Origin: Acanthopleura granulata
Lineage: Eukaryota > Mollusca > Polyplacophora > Chitonida > Chitonidae
Length of the DNA: 64,000 nucleotides
NCBI GenBank assembly: GCA_016165875.1
Contig: JABBOT010000080.1
Span: 43,807,772 to 43,871,771 of the forward strand
Direction of reading: 5' to 3'
A program made the position numbers and the translations under genes. The number at the start of each line of letters is the position of its first letter. The first letter of the stretch is position 1. A model generated the notes under the pieces. The model was not told the origin of the DNA and searched no databases. It saw only the letters and a list, made by a program, of their open reading frames with translations. Shown here piece after piece: positions 43,959 through 64,000 of this stretch.

Positions 43959-44222
43959 CTCAAACGAGAAGTACACCTGGGCTAACTTGGGCATGTTTTG
44001 GTAAAAGCATTCCATCTCCCCCGCACCCACTTCAAAACGAAAATCATGCTGAACACCTGGGAGGCCGTCGAAGTCGAAATCGTCGTTCTGCACCCCGAGG
44101 ATGTTCTCTCCGTCCCCCGGGTCCGATATACTTAGCAGGACGAGGAGTGTGGGGCAGAGGACGGCTAGCAGGTCCGATAAGAAGACCACGGCCATCGCGC
44201 TCCGATTCAATACTGTATACAT
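43959..44222 (-). CDS. TMED6: TMED6-like distal first exon (1B), duplicated alternative or orphan
   Basis: The exon encodes a hydrophobic signal peptide (MAVVFLSDLLAVLCPTLLVL from 44195), then NDDFDFDGLPGVQHDFRFEV and MECFYQNMPKLAQVYFSFE, then donor GAG|gtgagt at 43959/43958. It is clearly homologous to exon 1A (shared DDFDFDG.PG.QHD and Cys in ECFYQ/DCFFQ) and also ends in phase 0, so it can splice to exon 2. I chose ATG 44222; ATG 44243 and 44195 are also in frame. I found no separate exons 2-4 for it, so it is either an alternative first exon of the same gene or the remnant of a duplicated gene. Confidence 0.78.
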
Positions 44223-44299
44223 GTACGCCAAGTTCACTGCCACGAAACGACGTTGACAACTGCCGCTGAATCAATACGTCCGAGGCCAGTCTAACCCGC

Positions 44300-46900
44300 C
44301 GGGTGTTGCAGGGGCGAAAGGTAGCAGCAGTTCGCTGTTGACGAATACGTTGGTGGCATTCATCCCGTAAATCCCCCCTTCTTGAACGGATTGTGATACT
44401 CGTAGGAGACAACTTTGATCTTCTACGTTCGTGTTAACTTTAAGCTGTACCTACTTAACATCCGTCTGTCTCTTTAACACTTCTCTCTCGCATATTTACT
44501 TCGGGTCGGCTTTAATCGTTACAGTTTTCTTTATTATTCACCATTTAAATTTTATATTTTGTTTATCTGTCAGCAAGGAATTAAAATAGGAAAATAGGAA
44601 ATCACATGGACATTTCCGCAACATGTACCCCAACTCACGTCCATAATCTCAACTATTAAAAACCAAACGCATGTTTCATAGGTTCCAGAATCTAATGATA
44701 GTGGATATAAAACATATATAGGCCCCTCAGCCTAGAGCTTAACGAGGGTGTAACGCGACGTCAAACCGAACTAACATGGCGGCGTATCTCTACAGCTTGT
44801 GTCGTCATCGCAGCTTCGTTTGACATAACTTCCACCCTGTTTGTAAAGCCTCAACTATACGATGCTTGAGTTTGGAATTAAGCAGTTCCTATGCGAAGAA
44901 ACAAAGATGGTGCGGCAGCTGGATTCGAACACGCCACCCCACCGTTCGATGGCCTAGTCTTTGCCCGAGCATTGTAAGCTCTTTTCATCTCGATCGATTA
45001 ATCAGCGACATACCTATGAATGGCAACATCACCTCTCCAGATCGACCCCAAGTTTTCGCTAATCGCGTAATTATCGACAGTCAAAGGCATGTCTTACTGG
45101 ACAGTTCAACACAGTTTAAATTTATGGTTACTCATATCTCATTTCATTCTTTCGAGATGCCAGATCAGTTTGTGTTTTTGCTTACCCACGGAACTTGTGT
45201 ACAATCGAGCATCTTTTTCCGTGCGATGGCGACTCGGTCCCAAGCTGAATTGACCATTGTTTTCTAGCGGCATAGGAGTAATACCTTACCTTTCTGCCCC
45301 TAAAGCGTCATCGGGAAGGCATCCTTTGGTCCTAATTACTTTCAGTAGGGCTGGAAAGGCTCACCATGGTTACAAATTTGTTCAACACTTGGTTCCGGGC
45401 TATTTGACAAATGTTAGACTTTATCCTGGAGGATGGTGTAGTTGTTCTTCATGTGTAAAGCATCCGCCACAATCCCGCCACAACACACACGTTCTTATAT
45501 CCTTATCACAAAGTCGAGGAAACTGTATATTCTGATTAGTTTATACCAAGGTGAAGGTACTAATGCTAACCAATTAATGGAAACCAGTTTAAAGTAAAGC
45601 TCAGGATGCTCTTGTTGTCTGAACAGTTTCAATAAATCTACGCGCCAGATCCGACATTCGTATACCACCCGTAAACCATGACGAGGCGTTCCAAGTCAGT
45701 AAACACAGAAAAGTACTGACGATATTTAATCGCAGTACACACTGTGTAGAAATTCGAAATGGACACATCTTTAAGCTATACAGAGGTCAATGTTTTTCCC
45801 GAAACCCCCGTATGTCAGTCATTTGTCGTCTGATCAAAGCGCAATATTTATACGACCCAGAAGAGAAACAAGAGAACGAAAGGGCGAGGTGAAAGTACAA
45901 AACAGCAATGTGACAAACCCTCGCTGTTTAGCCCCGCAATTTTTCACTTTCATCTCGCTCTTTCTGATTTTCGCCTCACCATTTCTTCAGTCTCGTTCTT
46001 TCGTCCTTTTGCATTATTTTCTGGTCTAAATAATCACTAGAAAGGACGAAAGCATGCATGGCTTCCATAGTTGCTTTTGATTGCACTTTTATCAATGAAC
46101 TGCTGTGGGATAATCTCCTCAAGGGGCTCTCAACATTGTTAACAGATACGATGTTTATCCTACCCCCTTTATCCAATGTCCTGGGTCACATTTATGGGAT
46201 AAAAACGCAATGTCACACCAATAACAGACACTGGTAATAAATAAAGACACTATACCAATAACACAAGTCACCAACCATAAGAGACTGTCCAAGACACAGA
46301 CTGGAAGACCAATACCTAAATAAAAGTAACCAACAAAGAACTAAGAGTTAAGTATATACAGTAAGAAATTTGAACGGAAGTTGCCATGTTTCCAGAAACG
46401 ATGCTGAAAAGATGCAAGGAGCTTTCTTGTCGCGTAATTTTAACAAGCATCCAAATCGTGTATCATGATGGTTTAAAAATTGTCGTTATTCATATTGGTA
46501 TCAGCTCAGTTCGTCCAAGCGCCAACTGTACAACACAGCCAAGGCAACAATGGCCTCATGAACAAGGATTGGAGCGAGGGAATCTGCAAATTCCCTGTTA
46601 AGATTGAGATAACACTACGTGCTCTAATTAATTTATCGCCGTACATAGGCCCACTTAGACGAAAGTAGCCAAAAAAAAATATGAGCTAAACAATCCGGAA
46701 TTCTTGGAGTAAACAAGACTTTTGGCAAGTTACAATGGCCGAACTTTTCCACTATGGTTGTAGTCAGGCATCATGCGACTGAATCATGCCTTGTTCCCAC
46801 CTCGATATTGTGCCTCCGACGTGGTATATTAATCTATTTTAATTTCAAAATAATTGACTCTCGCAAATTCCAACGACCTGATAATGAAGTCGGTCAACTA
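44300..46900. other. no confident gene
   Basis: CpG-normal sequence. A tRNA-like relic on the minus strand (tggattcgaac at ~44,920) lies inside a 133-codon plus-strand open frame, which therefore is probably repeat-derived. Nothing else was recognised. Confidence 0.5.
44773..44783 (+). promoter_or_regulatory. YY1-type initiator AACATGGCGGC
   Basis: An exact AACATGGCGGC lies in a CpG-containing stretch, 16 bp after acgcgacgtcaaac. In animals this motif often lies at the 5' end of genes. It is ~530 bp upstream of TMED first exon 1B on the other strand, so it could belong to that promoter or to an unrecognised divergent transcript. Confidence 0.35.
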
Positions 46901-49900
46901 TATCGATCATAATGTCTTCATGAGGACATTCACTATGGATCAAAAACTGAAATTTGATGTGACAACTTGAATCATCTTAAAAAGTTCAATCAACAGTCAT
47001 CAGGAAGGCCGAAAAATTCCAGGATGTAGCGGGCAAGGTATCTGGATCAAATGACCCAAAGTTTGGTATATTGCCGTCAAGAATGTGTCATTGTACCTGC
47101 CAAGGTAAAAGTTACCCCTGCATATAGCTTTGAAACAAATACAAAGACACATGTATAAAAAACATAATTTATATTCCTTTAAAGTCTTCCCATATACGTA
47201 AAAATTCCCGCAAGTCATATACATGATACACGCAATAAGCAACATTTACAAAAATAGGGACATTTAAAAAGAGACTAAGGCTGTTCAATCCATGTACATA
47301 TCCATGCTTCTAAAAATGAATTCTCTGTAAAACACCAAACCCTTCGGATGCCTCAACAATGTCTGAATCTGTGCACTTTGAAATAGGGCACAAAATAAGT
47401 TAATCCCTAGGCTATCAAAAGCCAAGTACAAGTTCCAAGTTCTGGAAATCTGTGACTGACACACCCACCCATATCATACCTTTTTTTTGTTTTGTTTTTG
47501 TTGGGGTTTTTTTGGTGGGGGGGGGGAGGGCGTTGGAATTTAAAACCGATACAGAGGAATACAAGTAACTACCATACAGTCCCTGATGGCACTTCTGAGT
47601 GGGCTGCTGTTTCCACAGAATGTTTACACCAGCAGTTTTACAGCAGCCTGCAACGGTGAAGAGACCGGTTCAAAACTGGACCAGTCAATGCACCAGTAGA
47701 ACCATATCTGCTTCCGCCCCCCCCCCCCTTCACAGCTAGGAATCAATTATAATTCTTATATAAAGAAGTGTTTATCAATGTACAATGTAATAAATCCATT
47801 ATAAAATGCTGATAACTCAATAACTTCTACACCTTTAATGGCATCAATTTTCATAATGATTTATTGACATCTTTAATTTCTATCAGCAGTAAGTTTAGCT
47901 TAACATGTTTGACGATTACAGACTCCACAATAACCAACATTCCAGCCATGGTTAATTCACTCCTTGCTAACTTTCCAGCTGTCTGTTTGAACTTCATACA
48001 AACAATACAGAGAGTTCATTTTACACATTGTCAGATCACATCAGAGCAGCCACCACTGTCTACAGCATGATTTCTGGCAGCAAAAATAACCAGATTTTTT
48101 TGGCCCAGGATTTACCTGAAGTTGTCGGAATTACCGTATTATACTTTACATCAGTCTTTCAAACAATCCTTAGTAGGGTTCTTGAAGTGTTAAGACCCCT
48201 TATGATGAAGTATGGCCGTTTGAATGTCCAGTAAATTCTCAGGTTATGACGCTGTCACGTGAGGAAAATGTCCCTCAAGGCTGCGGATGACTTGTGTAGT
48301 CAGCAGGTTCACACTGTGTCTTGATGAGCACTCCGATATGCTGACCGGCATAGTTTTATTTTACACCGGGCTGTGCACAAAGAAAGCTAGGTAAACGGGT
48401 AGATTTTTCATGCTGTTGTGTTTGTTTCTCCGGGGTTTAGTATTCCTCATGAAGGCCTATACTGTCAGCGTATGTGCTGCACAATCGGCCTTATCAGCAC
48501 TTGTTCAACAACAACCGTGTGGCTACGAAGCGTATTCAGTGCCTTAAAGTACCTTTTTGGGACATCTGGTCTGCTCTTTTAAACCAATGCACACATGCAG
48601 TTGTAAAAGGAATTCAGAGATTCTGTTTCCTCATGAGGATAGATCATCTAATGTATAACACATCCATATGAATTAGGTTAGTAGTGGGCAAAGCCATGTG
48701 TGGGCAGCAATTGTACTGGTCTAAAGGGACAAAAGTCACATACACATGGAAATGGGTTTACATGCACGGACATATGCCTCTGTGAAAAGCCCTGCAATGG
48801 GGTTCTGAAAATGACATCAAGACAAACTAGACGACACTGTTAGCCAATGAGCACACCCAGGTTTCCTATGCAATCAACCCTTCTGTCCCTGGCTTTGTCC
48901 GTGCATTTTGATGAATCAGGAGAATGATGTCAGTTTCAAAAAGCTTTGCTTCCACAACTGCAGAAGGCTTTGTGCACAATAAAACAATTACTGACTTTCC
49001 ATTCTGCTCATTCATGGATTTTCCAATCTAAAAAGAATATCATCTTCAAACTAACAAGCTAAGTTTGTTTTCTTCTCAGGTTCCAGAATCCATGTACCAA
49101 CCAAATGGAAAGTCAATACCTGGACAATACTGATATATTGAAAACCATCAGGTCAGCTGTTTATCACCTCTTCAATAAATATCCTATCCACTGAAGTTTC
49201 AAAACCATGTGACTATTCACATTAAAAAGACAGTGAATGGCTAAGCAATACACAATCCCAACCATATAAAGAGATATGATGTACAAAAATATATTAACTA
49301 AAATACACAATTCAACAAGACAAAGTGACATGTAATGAAAGCAAATATAAAACAGATAGCCTGGCAATCATGTACAAAATATCAACAACTGTGACAGTAC
49401 TAAACAAGAAGCTGAGAACCTGGAAAGGTATATTATTTTACATTACACAGTTTTTAATTCATAAATAAATTATGGCATCATTAAACTAGCTCCTAATGGA
49501 ATGTTACCTAATACCGATGAGAGATATCTTTCCCATCAGGCTTGTTGATATAAGGTCACTTCACCTTCTATTGTTAATTACGTCCTGGCCGAAAAAAATT
49601 AACAATAAGGTACTAAAATTACTAGATAGTGAGAAATCACATTAACCTTCATGGTTAAAGTACCATTTAAGACTGATGAAATGCGTGTTCTTGACAGACA
49701 GCTTAAAATGTATGTGTATCCCTTCATAAGCCGTCGTCTAAAATATTGGTCTTGCTCTGAACCACAAGTTCAATGAACACAGATCAAGTGTCAACACCTC
49801 CTCTGACATTCTGGCCAAAACTCCCTGAAATCCACACCAAAAGTCACCAGACTGATAACAGAATTATTACTAAATGTGCCATGTAATTGGATTCATATAA

Positions 49901-51683
49901 TGTACTCAGTCACAATTGTGTTATGATCCAGTAACAGATGTCTGTGTTAAAATCCTAAAGCTAGCTTCATGATATTAATTCAAAGTTCAATTCTGACTAA
50001 GAATACAGAAAACAATGCTGTGAGAACATATGTCCGGAACACAAATAATGTAGTAAAACATTCACAAATTTTAAAACTACAATAATTGTGTAAAAAAAAC
50101 TTAAATGATGGCCCCCAGATAAAGAGAACAACTCAACCAGACATGTTGGTGAAAAAAAAATGTTTTTGCCACACAACTACTTTGTTTATTTTTTTAGTGC
50201 ATGTACTGTTCCTAAAATTGCCTGTCTCATTTGCATAATAATAAGAGAGGGTAACACAGATATGTGTGACAAATATTCAGCCTATATATAATGAAGGGCT
50301 TGCCTGGCAATATACAGGTTGTACCCTGTAATGTTACAATGGGTGAGCTGCAATACAACTATTGATGAGAACATTATATGTGACTGTCGAGACAAAAAAA
50401 TAAAACATTAACAACCTTTACTACATCCATTTCAAAAGATGTTAACATCACCATGGTGTGAAACTGAACTGATCTGTAGCTCTTACCAGCAAAGCCATAA
50501 TTCCTCTAAGTTTCACTCCACTGTCACAAAGAGGTGACAACCAAAAAGGCCAATAATGAACTCTTTGCTCATTTACAGTAAAACTAACTTCACCCATACC
50601 TGAAGCCTTAGCATAACTGGAAGATCAGAAGTTTGGGTTGCAAATGAATATTAAAACAAAAAAGCTCAGTATGTACACATTTTTTTACTCTATATTGCCA
50701 AGCCTTAGTTTTCTTATTTTTATTTGGATTCAGTATTAAATAACATCTTAAAGCATTTCAGACACACATCAGACAAAAGGCCATTTGGTGCTCATTAAAT
50801 GGTCTCTTTTAGGTATCTCTCCCTTTTCTATGTAATAATTTTCAATTCTGTATGGATGTATTAATGCTAGTCAGAGAGTTCAGAAGATTCAACCTGATTC
50901 AATCCCATCCTAATTTAAAACCAGAATAAAAACATTCAATCATTATTTCCATAACCATCAATTAGAAGGCAGAGAAAGTAATATAATTTGGGCGTTTCCA
51001 AACCCCTGAATTTGATTTCTTTCTGACCTTACTCCACATACTTCCATCTGATCTGATCCCCGAACAATCACAGTGAACCAAAGCAATTACACTTAAAAAG
51101 AATGTTAAATTTCAAAATGATAATTTTATAATGTAGTAAAACCACTGACAGAAATGCTGACTGTACCCATGTTACTAGAATGAAGAAAGCCGTTCTCTAT
51201 CCTCTTACAGTACCCCATATCTGCAGTATTGCCAAGAGTCCCTGAAATCACCATGCTGCTTTGAAAGTTATTTCAAGTCAATTATCACAGAGTTTAACAC
51301 AACTATGATGCATTTTCCTCAATCCTCAGTCCATACCATTTGTAACCTACAGGGAAATAACCTTCTATGAAAATATTAGCCTGATTGTGTTAATATTGGA
51401 CCACAATTAGAAAAATCAAACTTACATGTACTAGCTTAAAACAGAAGGTGGTAAAGCATTCAGCATATAGGACAAAATGTTGACTGCGTGATAAAAATGA
51501 TATGTGGTCATGTACATGCAATACAAAAGACACATGTATCCGACCAAGAACATCTAAAATCAGAAATAAGAATCACAAGGAAAATAAGAGTGAAACCAAA
51601 CAGGCCTCAGACACATTGTAAAGACGTGCCTTGGAATTTGACCATGTCAACATGTGAGCCACTGGTAAGGACATTTGTGATTA
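46900..51683 (-). other. no coding exon; possible long SLC35E2 3' UTR
   Basis: AT-rich, CpG-poor from about 48.6 kb to 51.68 kb, as in the transcribed gene bodies here, and without conserved frames. A long 3' UTR is plausible but its end is not defined. Homopolymer-rich patches lie at 47,480-47,530 (T then G) and 47,718-47,727 (C). Confidence 0.4.
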
Positions 51684-58863
<7,180 letters not shown>

Positions 58864-59050
58864 GTCTTCAATATCTCACACATGTGCTAAATTGTCACAT
58901 TGATGTCAAATGCAGGTATTTCCTGAGCCAATCCAACACATTCTTAGCAACAGACCTGCTTGAGGACAGCTGGACCGAAATCATCATCCCATCACCCTCA
59001 TGGCTGTAGACACCCCACAGCTGAATCCTCAGGGTGGGGAAGCCAGTCAA

Positions 59051-61779
59051 CTGAAAACAAGACAGGACACACTGGGGTAAAATTCAGATATATCAATCAG
59101 GCTTTCACTTAAAACACAAGGGATTCACATTTAAATGGTATTGTTCTATATGCTCTCAAAACCATGAAAATTTCATTCTATACATTCTATCAAACCAGAT
59201 GGAGAAGGAGATCCTTTGATTATGTTATCCTTTCAACACAAAAGACAACAAAAAATACAACTGAAGTTATTTCAGAGGAGGAGGTCTACACAGACCAGAA
59301 CAGGTGTAGGCCTTTGTTTATGACCTGCTTGGTAATTCTATAAATCACCTTTTAAGGATTCTAGAACCTCTTTTGAGCAAAATTTCATATTTTGCCTTGT
59401 GCAGCCCAAAATACTGATCAAATATGGTCATATATATATCCTAAAAGCTAAATGACTGCTGATCTAAAAAAAAAAAAACTTTTAAAATTTACTTAACTTT
59501 AATATTAATCAAAATAAAAATAAAGTTTGAAAAAAATTAGAGCTGTTTTTCCAAACACTATTTTTTTGCCAATTTTCAAAAATGTTGAAATCTTTCTTGC
59601 CAAATGGATAATTTACTGTTTAAACTAAAAAACAGTCCCACAGATTTTTAATATTCACCTTACATTGTTCTGAGTGATAATTTAAAATTAAAACTTTCCA
59701 AAATTTAAAAAGTTTCTGAAACTTTGATGTTCTTTACGTAATATCTTTAAAACTGGAAAAGATATCAAACATTTGTGGGACCATTTTTTTAGCTTAAGTA
59801 TTTAGCTACTTGTGTACCAAGTTTCATAGGACTATGTTGAAAAGTAAGCAAGAAATGAAAGTATTTCATCACACAACCATCGCCAAAATAGAAAGCAAGA
59901 AACGACCAAAATCTCTGCAGGGCCATTATGTGTAAAAACAAAATTCGTCATTACTTTGTCAGTTAATTTTGATTGGTGTTTAATCTTGACATTTCTGAGC
60001 TAAGCCTCCTCAAAATCCCCTTCCCTCAAAATGGCACCCTGGTGGATTGATTAAGGCCATTGTTTTAGTTAACAGCTGTGTTAAAGTAGTCTGCACAAGC
60101 AGCCATGCAAAGTTTATAGCAGAGGGCAATACACATTTACCAGAGGCATGTCTATTCACAGCAGGTAACCCCCTTTAGTCTGCTAATTCCCCTAATCAGG
60201 GGGAACTAAGAAAACACAACTGCCTCGGTTCACTACATGGTATATTTTTTGTCAAATTTTAGATACATGTATTTACAATTTGAATTTGGTTTTCATCTTT
60301 GAATGAGAGCAAAGATAGGAGAATCTAGAGTAAGAATGTGAAATAAAAACAGTTTCTAGTATCCTTAATTTGAAATTCTTACGAGGCCGTGGGATACGCC
60401 ATTTTAGGGAAAACCAAAACACGTCAATCATCCATACCCTACGGTCTTCAGCATAAGGAGGAGAGAAGAAGCCCTTTATTACAATGGAAGGCCGTCCATT
60501 ACGGCCTCCTGGTTGAGACCTTAGAGAATTACCCCAGACATAATCTACGACCATTTGTTCATTGAAAATGGCCTTAAAGTATAGCAGAATTGTCTCATAA
60601 TCTGAAGGAAAACAGCTGATTTAACACTATTTCTACATGACAAAAAGGTGAACTAGGCATGTGTGACATCACAGTGGAAACAGATGCCCTCTCAGATGAA
60701 TGAAATATCTCGCCCTTCATTGGTTAAAACTGACAGCATGATGGCCCGTTCGATCTTCCCTAAATGAGTGTTCTTGCTTACTTTGAACTGCATTCACATC
60801 CTTAAAAAATAAAGTGGCATTTTTTGAACAATGAATGCAATTCTTTATTGATACATATATACATTTGGTCTAGTGTTGTCTTTTCTTTTAAGGTAGCAAA
60901 CCTGCACTGCAATAATTTTAAACATTTTACAGTCATCCTGTGTAAACCAAAAGGAATTACTGATGCATTGGAAATACTAACTAACAATCAAGAGACATTT
61001 CTACAATGTAAATTATGAAATAAGGTTTTACATTTAATTATTTGATTGGTGTCTAACATTGTAATCCTACACTTCAGGCTATATTAGATCATCCTCAGAA
61101 TATGTTTAATGGGCGTAGCCTAACTGAACATCCAAAAAGGGCCCCACTCAAAAAGTTTTTATTGGTGTTTTGATAAAAAGTATTGTTTCATTTTCTCTCC
61201 ATGTTGATTTCTTTTAAATTCCCATCTTTTTCAACAGCCAGAATGAAATAAAAAATCTCTACTAACCAACAGTTTTTTAAGGATGGCCCTAGCATGAGAC
61301 ACAAACGCCAACAAATATATGTATAGAATTAAAATTTATAGTTTCATCCAAAAAAAAAAAAAAAAAAAAAAGGTACAATACCAGGCAACATATGCTCTGA
61401 ACTCTGCAGTCTTTCCAATCAGATTAAGCTGCTCATTGTAGTTAAGATAGAAGAAATGGGCGAAATACGTGCAGTTGCCTAAAGGGTTGTCACAGATGCT
61501 GACCAACCCAGGATGAGGAATGATAGTTTGTCATCATGTATCTAAACTTGTGCATCATTCTTATAAGGTTTTTACACACTGCTAGATACCATGTCATGGT
61601 GGGATCTAATAGCTAGATGACAGCATGATATGCCTTTGAGATAAATCACAATTAATGTCCCTGGCTCATCTGATGGCAATCAGTGGAGTAAACCAGATTG
61701 CCTGCATGTACACTAAGAAAGAAAAAAATAAATTCTTAAAATCCAGAGTCTCTGATGAGACACTAGCTCTACCGATTGG
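59051..61779. other. no coding exon recognised upstream of SLC35E2
   Basis: AT-rich with poly-A/poly-T stretches. A short hairpin (aaggccgtccattacggcct) lies at ~60,488. A non-coding first exon of SLC35E2 may be here or beyond the window. Confidence 0.45.
61350..61371 (+). repeat. A22 homopolymer
   Basis: Twenty-two A follow tttcatcc. Could be the tail of a retroposed element, but no clear body was identified upstream. Confidence 0.8.
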
Positions 61780-62705
61780 GTCAAATCATCATGGAGTCGA
61801 TTTCAAACTTATGTATGTTTAACAGACAATGGAATATAAAAACTGAAAATCAGTACTGCAAAGTATGTATCTTGATTCACTTGTACCAAGTTTTGCTGAA
61901 ACTGGACAGAGACAGTGACAATAATGAGCAGCATTTTGAAAGAAATGCTAACATATGATGGATAAACAGACAGATAGACAACTGATCATCGAAGTGGAAA
62001 ATTGATACTACAATTTATGTGCACTTAAACCAGATTTCATTGAAATCAGTGAAATCAAACTGAATAAGCAGACAGAGAGATGGACAACCAACCACTGAAA
62101 TCGAAAATCAATACTACGAATTATGTATCTCTATGTACTCTACACTTCAAAAAAGTTTCACTTAAATTGAACAAAAACTGTAGGACGAGTAACTTTTTGA
62201 AAGATAAATGTATGATAACATAAACTGGATAAATACACGACAGATGGACAACTGATCACTGAAATGAAAAATCGATGCTACAAATTATATACCTTAATGT
62301 GGTATACACTTCAACAAAGTTTTGTTTAAATTGGACAAAAACTGTAGGAAGAATAGCATTTTGAAAGATACATGTATGTTAACATACAGGATAAACAGAC
62401 AGGCAAATGGACAACCAATACTTGAACTGGAAAATTGATACTAAGAATTATGTACCTTGGTGTATTCTACACTTAATTTAAGTTTCGTTGAAACGGGATA
62501 AAAACTGTAGGAGGAGTAGCGTTTTGAAAATGTTAACAAATTCTGTACAGACAGACAACAGATCATCGAAATGGAAAATGGATTTCATGAATTATGTATC
62601 TTGATGTCAGCTACACTTGACCCAAGTAAATCGGACAAAAACTGTAGGAGGAGTACTATTTTGAAGGAAATGTTGACAGACGCTGGACAGACAGACGGCT
62701 GGATG
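61780..62705 (+). repeat. ~163-bp dispersed-type tandem repeat, 5-6 diverged copies
   Basis: Repeated blocks: gaaattggacaaaaactgta, ggaggagtagcgttttgaaa, acagacagatggacaactga, tcatcgaaatggaaaatnga, taccttgatgtaytctacac. actgtagg falls at 62178, 62341, 62504 and 62641. Earlier copies are truncated. No protein function is assigned; the long minus-strand frame overlapping its end is not supported. Confidence 0.85.
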
Positions 62706-64000
62706 CCGCACAACTTGCTAATACATAATCTTTTCTGGTATTCCACCAGTAGAGCTAAAAAACAAAACAAAAACAAAAAAAACAAAAGAACAAAAAAAAA
62801 AACAACAGACTGAAACACACAACCCGTAAGCAGTCGATTCACAAACCCTAAAACATTATGTAATTCTTCTGAATCAACATAAACTATGACACAAAAAGTT
62901 ATCTGCTTTGCTTGCTTCATTTTAGCTGCAATGAACACAACTGTACATTCATTGTGAGGTGTTACATTCGGATGGACATTGCCAAAACACTGCCATGAAT
63001 GTGTTAGCATAGTCATGTTCTATAAGCAGTTAGCTGCTACAGCACAAAGTCATAGCTGCCGTATCATGACTCCATTGATTTGGTAGTTTTGAAACATTAA
63101 TTGGAAACAACGGCGCTTCACCCTAATAGGAGAAACGACTCACAAGGATTGATGACTTAACTATTTACATGTAGCTTCACTTCTACACTATGTAGTGGTA
63201 TGGGCAATATCCTGGGCACACACTGCTATTGTTCAATGGTAGGTAGTTCTCATCCTGTCACAGTAGGAAGGATCATATACAAATCTCTATGAAGACGAAA
63301 CCATAGAACATGGAGTGATATTGTACACAATCATCGGCAGCCTAGCCAAAGAATCTTAGTGGTGAGGATTTTTATAATTGGTCATGTTACCATTTGCCAA
63401 AAGGACGAGCACTGTAAGTAAACAAACAGCAATCTACAGTTGTTGGGGCTATCAGTAACCCCAAATCGTTCCTCTTTCGTATAATAATGTAAGTACTCAA
63501 TACTGTGGACATCCAGGCTTTAGGCCTTTCACTTGCACCTGTATATATTATTTATGTAGAAATAAATATTTTGGAAGTAAACAAAATTCTCAAGGTGACA
63601 CAAATAAATTAAAAACTGTGCTTTAATTGTTGCGGTTGACAATTTACACATGACGTGTCCTATTGTCTCTTAATTAAAGATGAACTGTCCCAGTTGATTA
63701 ATTTTTTTGCAAAAAATGGCACAGTATATGTTAGAGGAATCTGAAAAATTGTGCCAAAGCCAATTAACTAGATGTTTCAACAAAAATATTTTTTTCCAAG
63801 ACCGATAGGCTGAGTTTTGTGAAGCTTGCTATTCTCTACATCCTTATCTGCCCTTGATGTCCCAGTAGTGCATGATGTCACACTGGCGATATGCCGTATC
63901 GTGCAGCAATCCACTGTGTTAAACATTTACTGAATTACAATGGGACTAGCTTTCATGCCTTCCCATTGGTCCCTCCATGTAAAGAAAATGGATGACTCTC
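62706..64000. other. nothing recognised
   Basis: An A-rich tract with C interruptions (~62,757-62,805) is followed by unremarkable non-coding sequence without conserved frames or clear repeats. Confidence 0.45.

Noticed and set aside
44044..44412. 122-codon minus-strand frame
   Set aside because: Out of frame with TMED exon 1B, which shows clear homology to exon 1A; Arg-rich composition is typical of a shadow frame.
44866..45267. 133-codon plus-strand frame
   Set aside because: It begins inside a tRNA-like relic (tggattcgaac), has no recognisable protein features and no splice context.
62585..63016. 143-codon minus-strand frame with a hydrophobic Phe/Leu/Val run
   Set aside because: The hydrophobic part is the translation of an A-rich low-complexity tract; the rest overlaps the 163-bp repeat.

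Overview
This is animal (eukaryotic) nuclear DNA. Genes are split by many GT-AG introns, and the intergenic DNA carries SINE-like elements and minisatellites. The two SINE-like families (a tRNA-like head followed by a conserved 'ggtttcctccacc...' core), CpG-poor gene bodies and protein divergence from vertebrates suggest a marine invertebrate. A lophotrochozoan such as a mollusc or brachiopod seems most likely, but I cannot name the species.

Layout. (1) 1-25,150, + strand: most of XRN1, the cytoplasmic 5'-3' exoribonuclease. I traced 34 exons in continuous phase, from the conserved nuclease core to the stop codon at 23,732-23,734, giving 1,725 codons. The N-terminal ~200 or so residues lie to the left of the window. 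(2) 25,150-44,300, - strand: a p24/TMED6-like cargo-receptor gene. Exons 2-4 (28,967-26,519) are present once. There are two homologous first exons, 32,755-32,513 and ~44,222-43,959, both ending in the phase required by exon 2. This interval is full of minisatellites. (3) 44,300-51,680: no confident gene; probably intergenic sequence plus a long 3' UTR. (4) 51,684-59,050, - strand: complete coding region of SLC35E2, an orphan triose-phosphate/nucleotide-sugar-type transporter (406 aa, 6 coding exons). (5) 59,050-64,000: no recognisable exon; contains a ~163 bp repeat array.

The most unusual property is that tandem duplications repeatedly coincide with splice sites. A 38-bp array lies in exact register with the acceptor of XRN1 exon 10. 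A 75-bp in-frame array lies at the acceptor of exon 14. A 104-bp array of seven copies starts at the donor of exon 19, and each copy holds a 36-nt in-frame mini-exon. A 32-bp array lies at the donor of TMED exon 3. A 26-bp array upstream of SLC35E2 exon 3 carries a branch-point-like and pyrimidine-rich unit about twelve times. A 53-bp array looks like an intron built from tandem copies. Together with the two TMED first exons, this makes the window a good candidate for studying how splice-site duplication creates alternative exons and introns.

The three genes have no evident shared pathway: mRNA decay, early-secretory cargo sorting and membrane transport. XRN1 and TMED are convergent (tail to tail). 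TMED and SLC35E2 are on the same strand.
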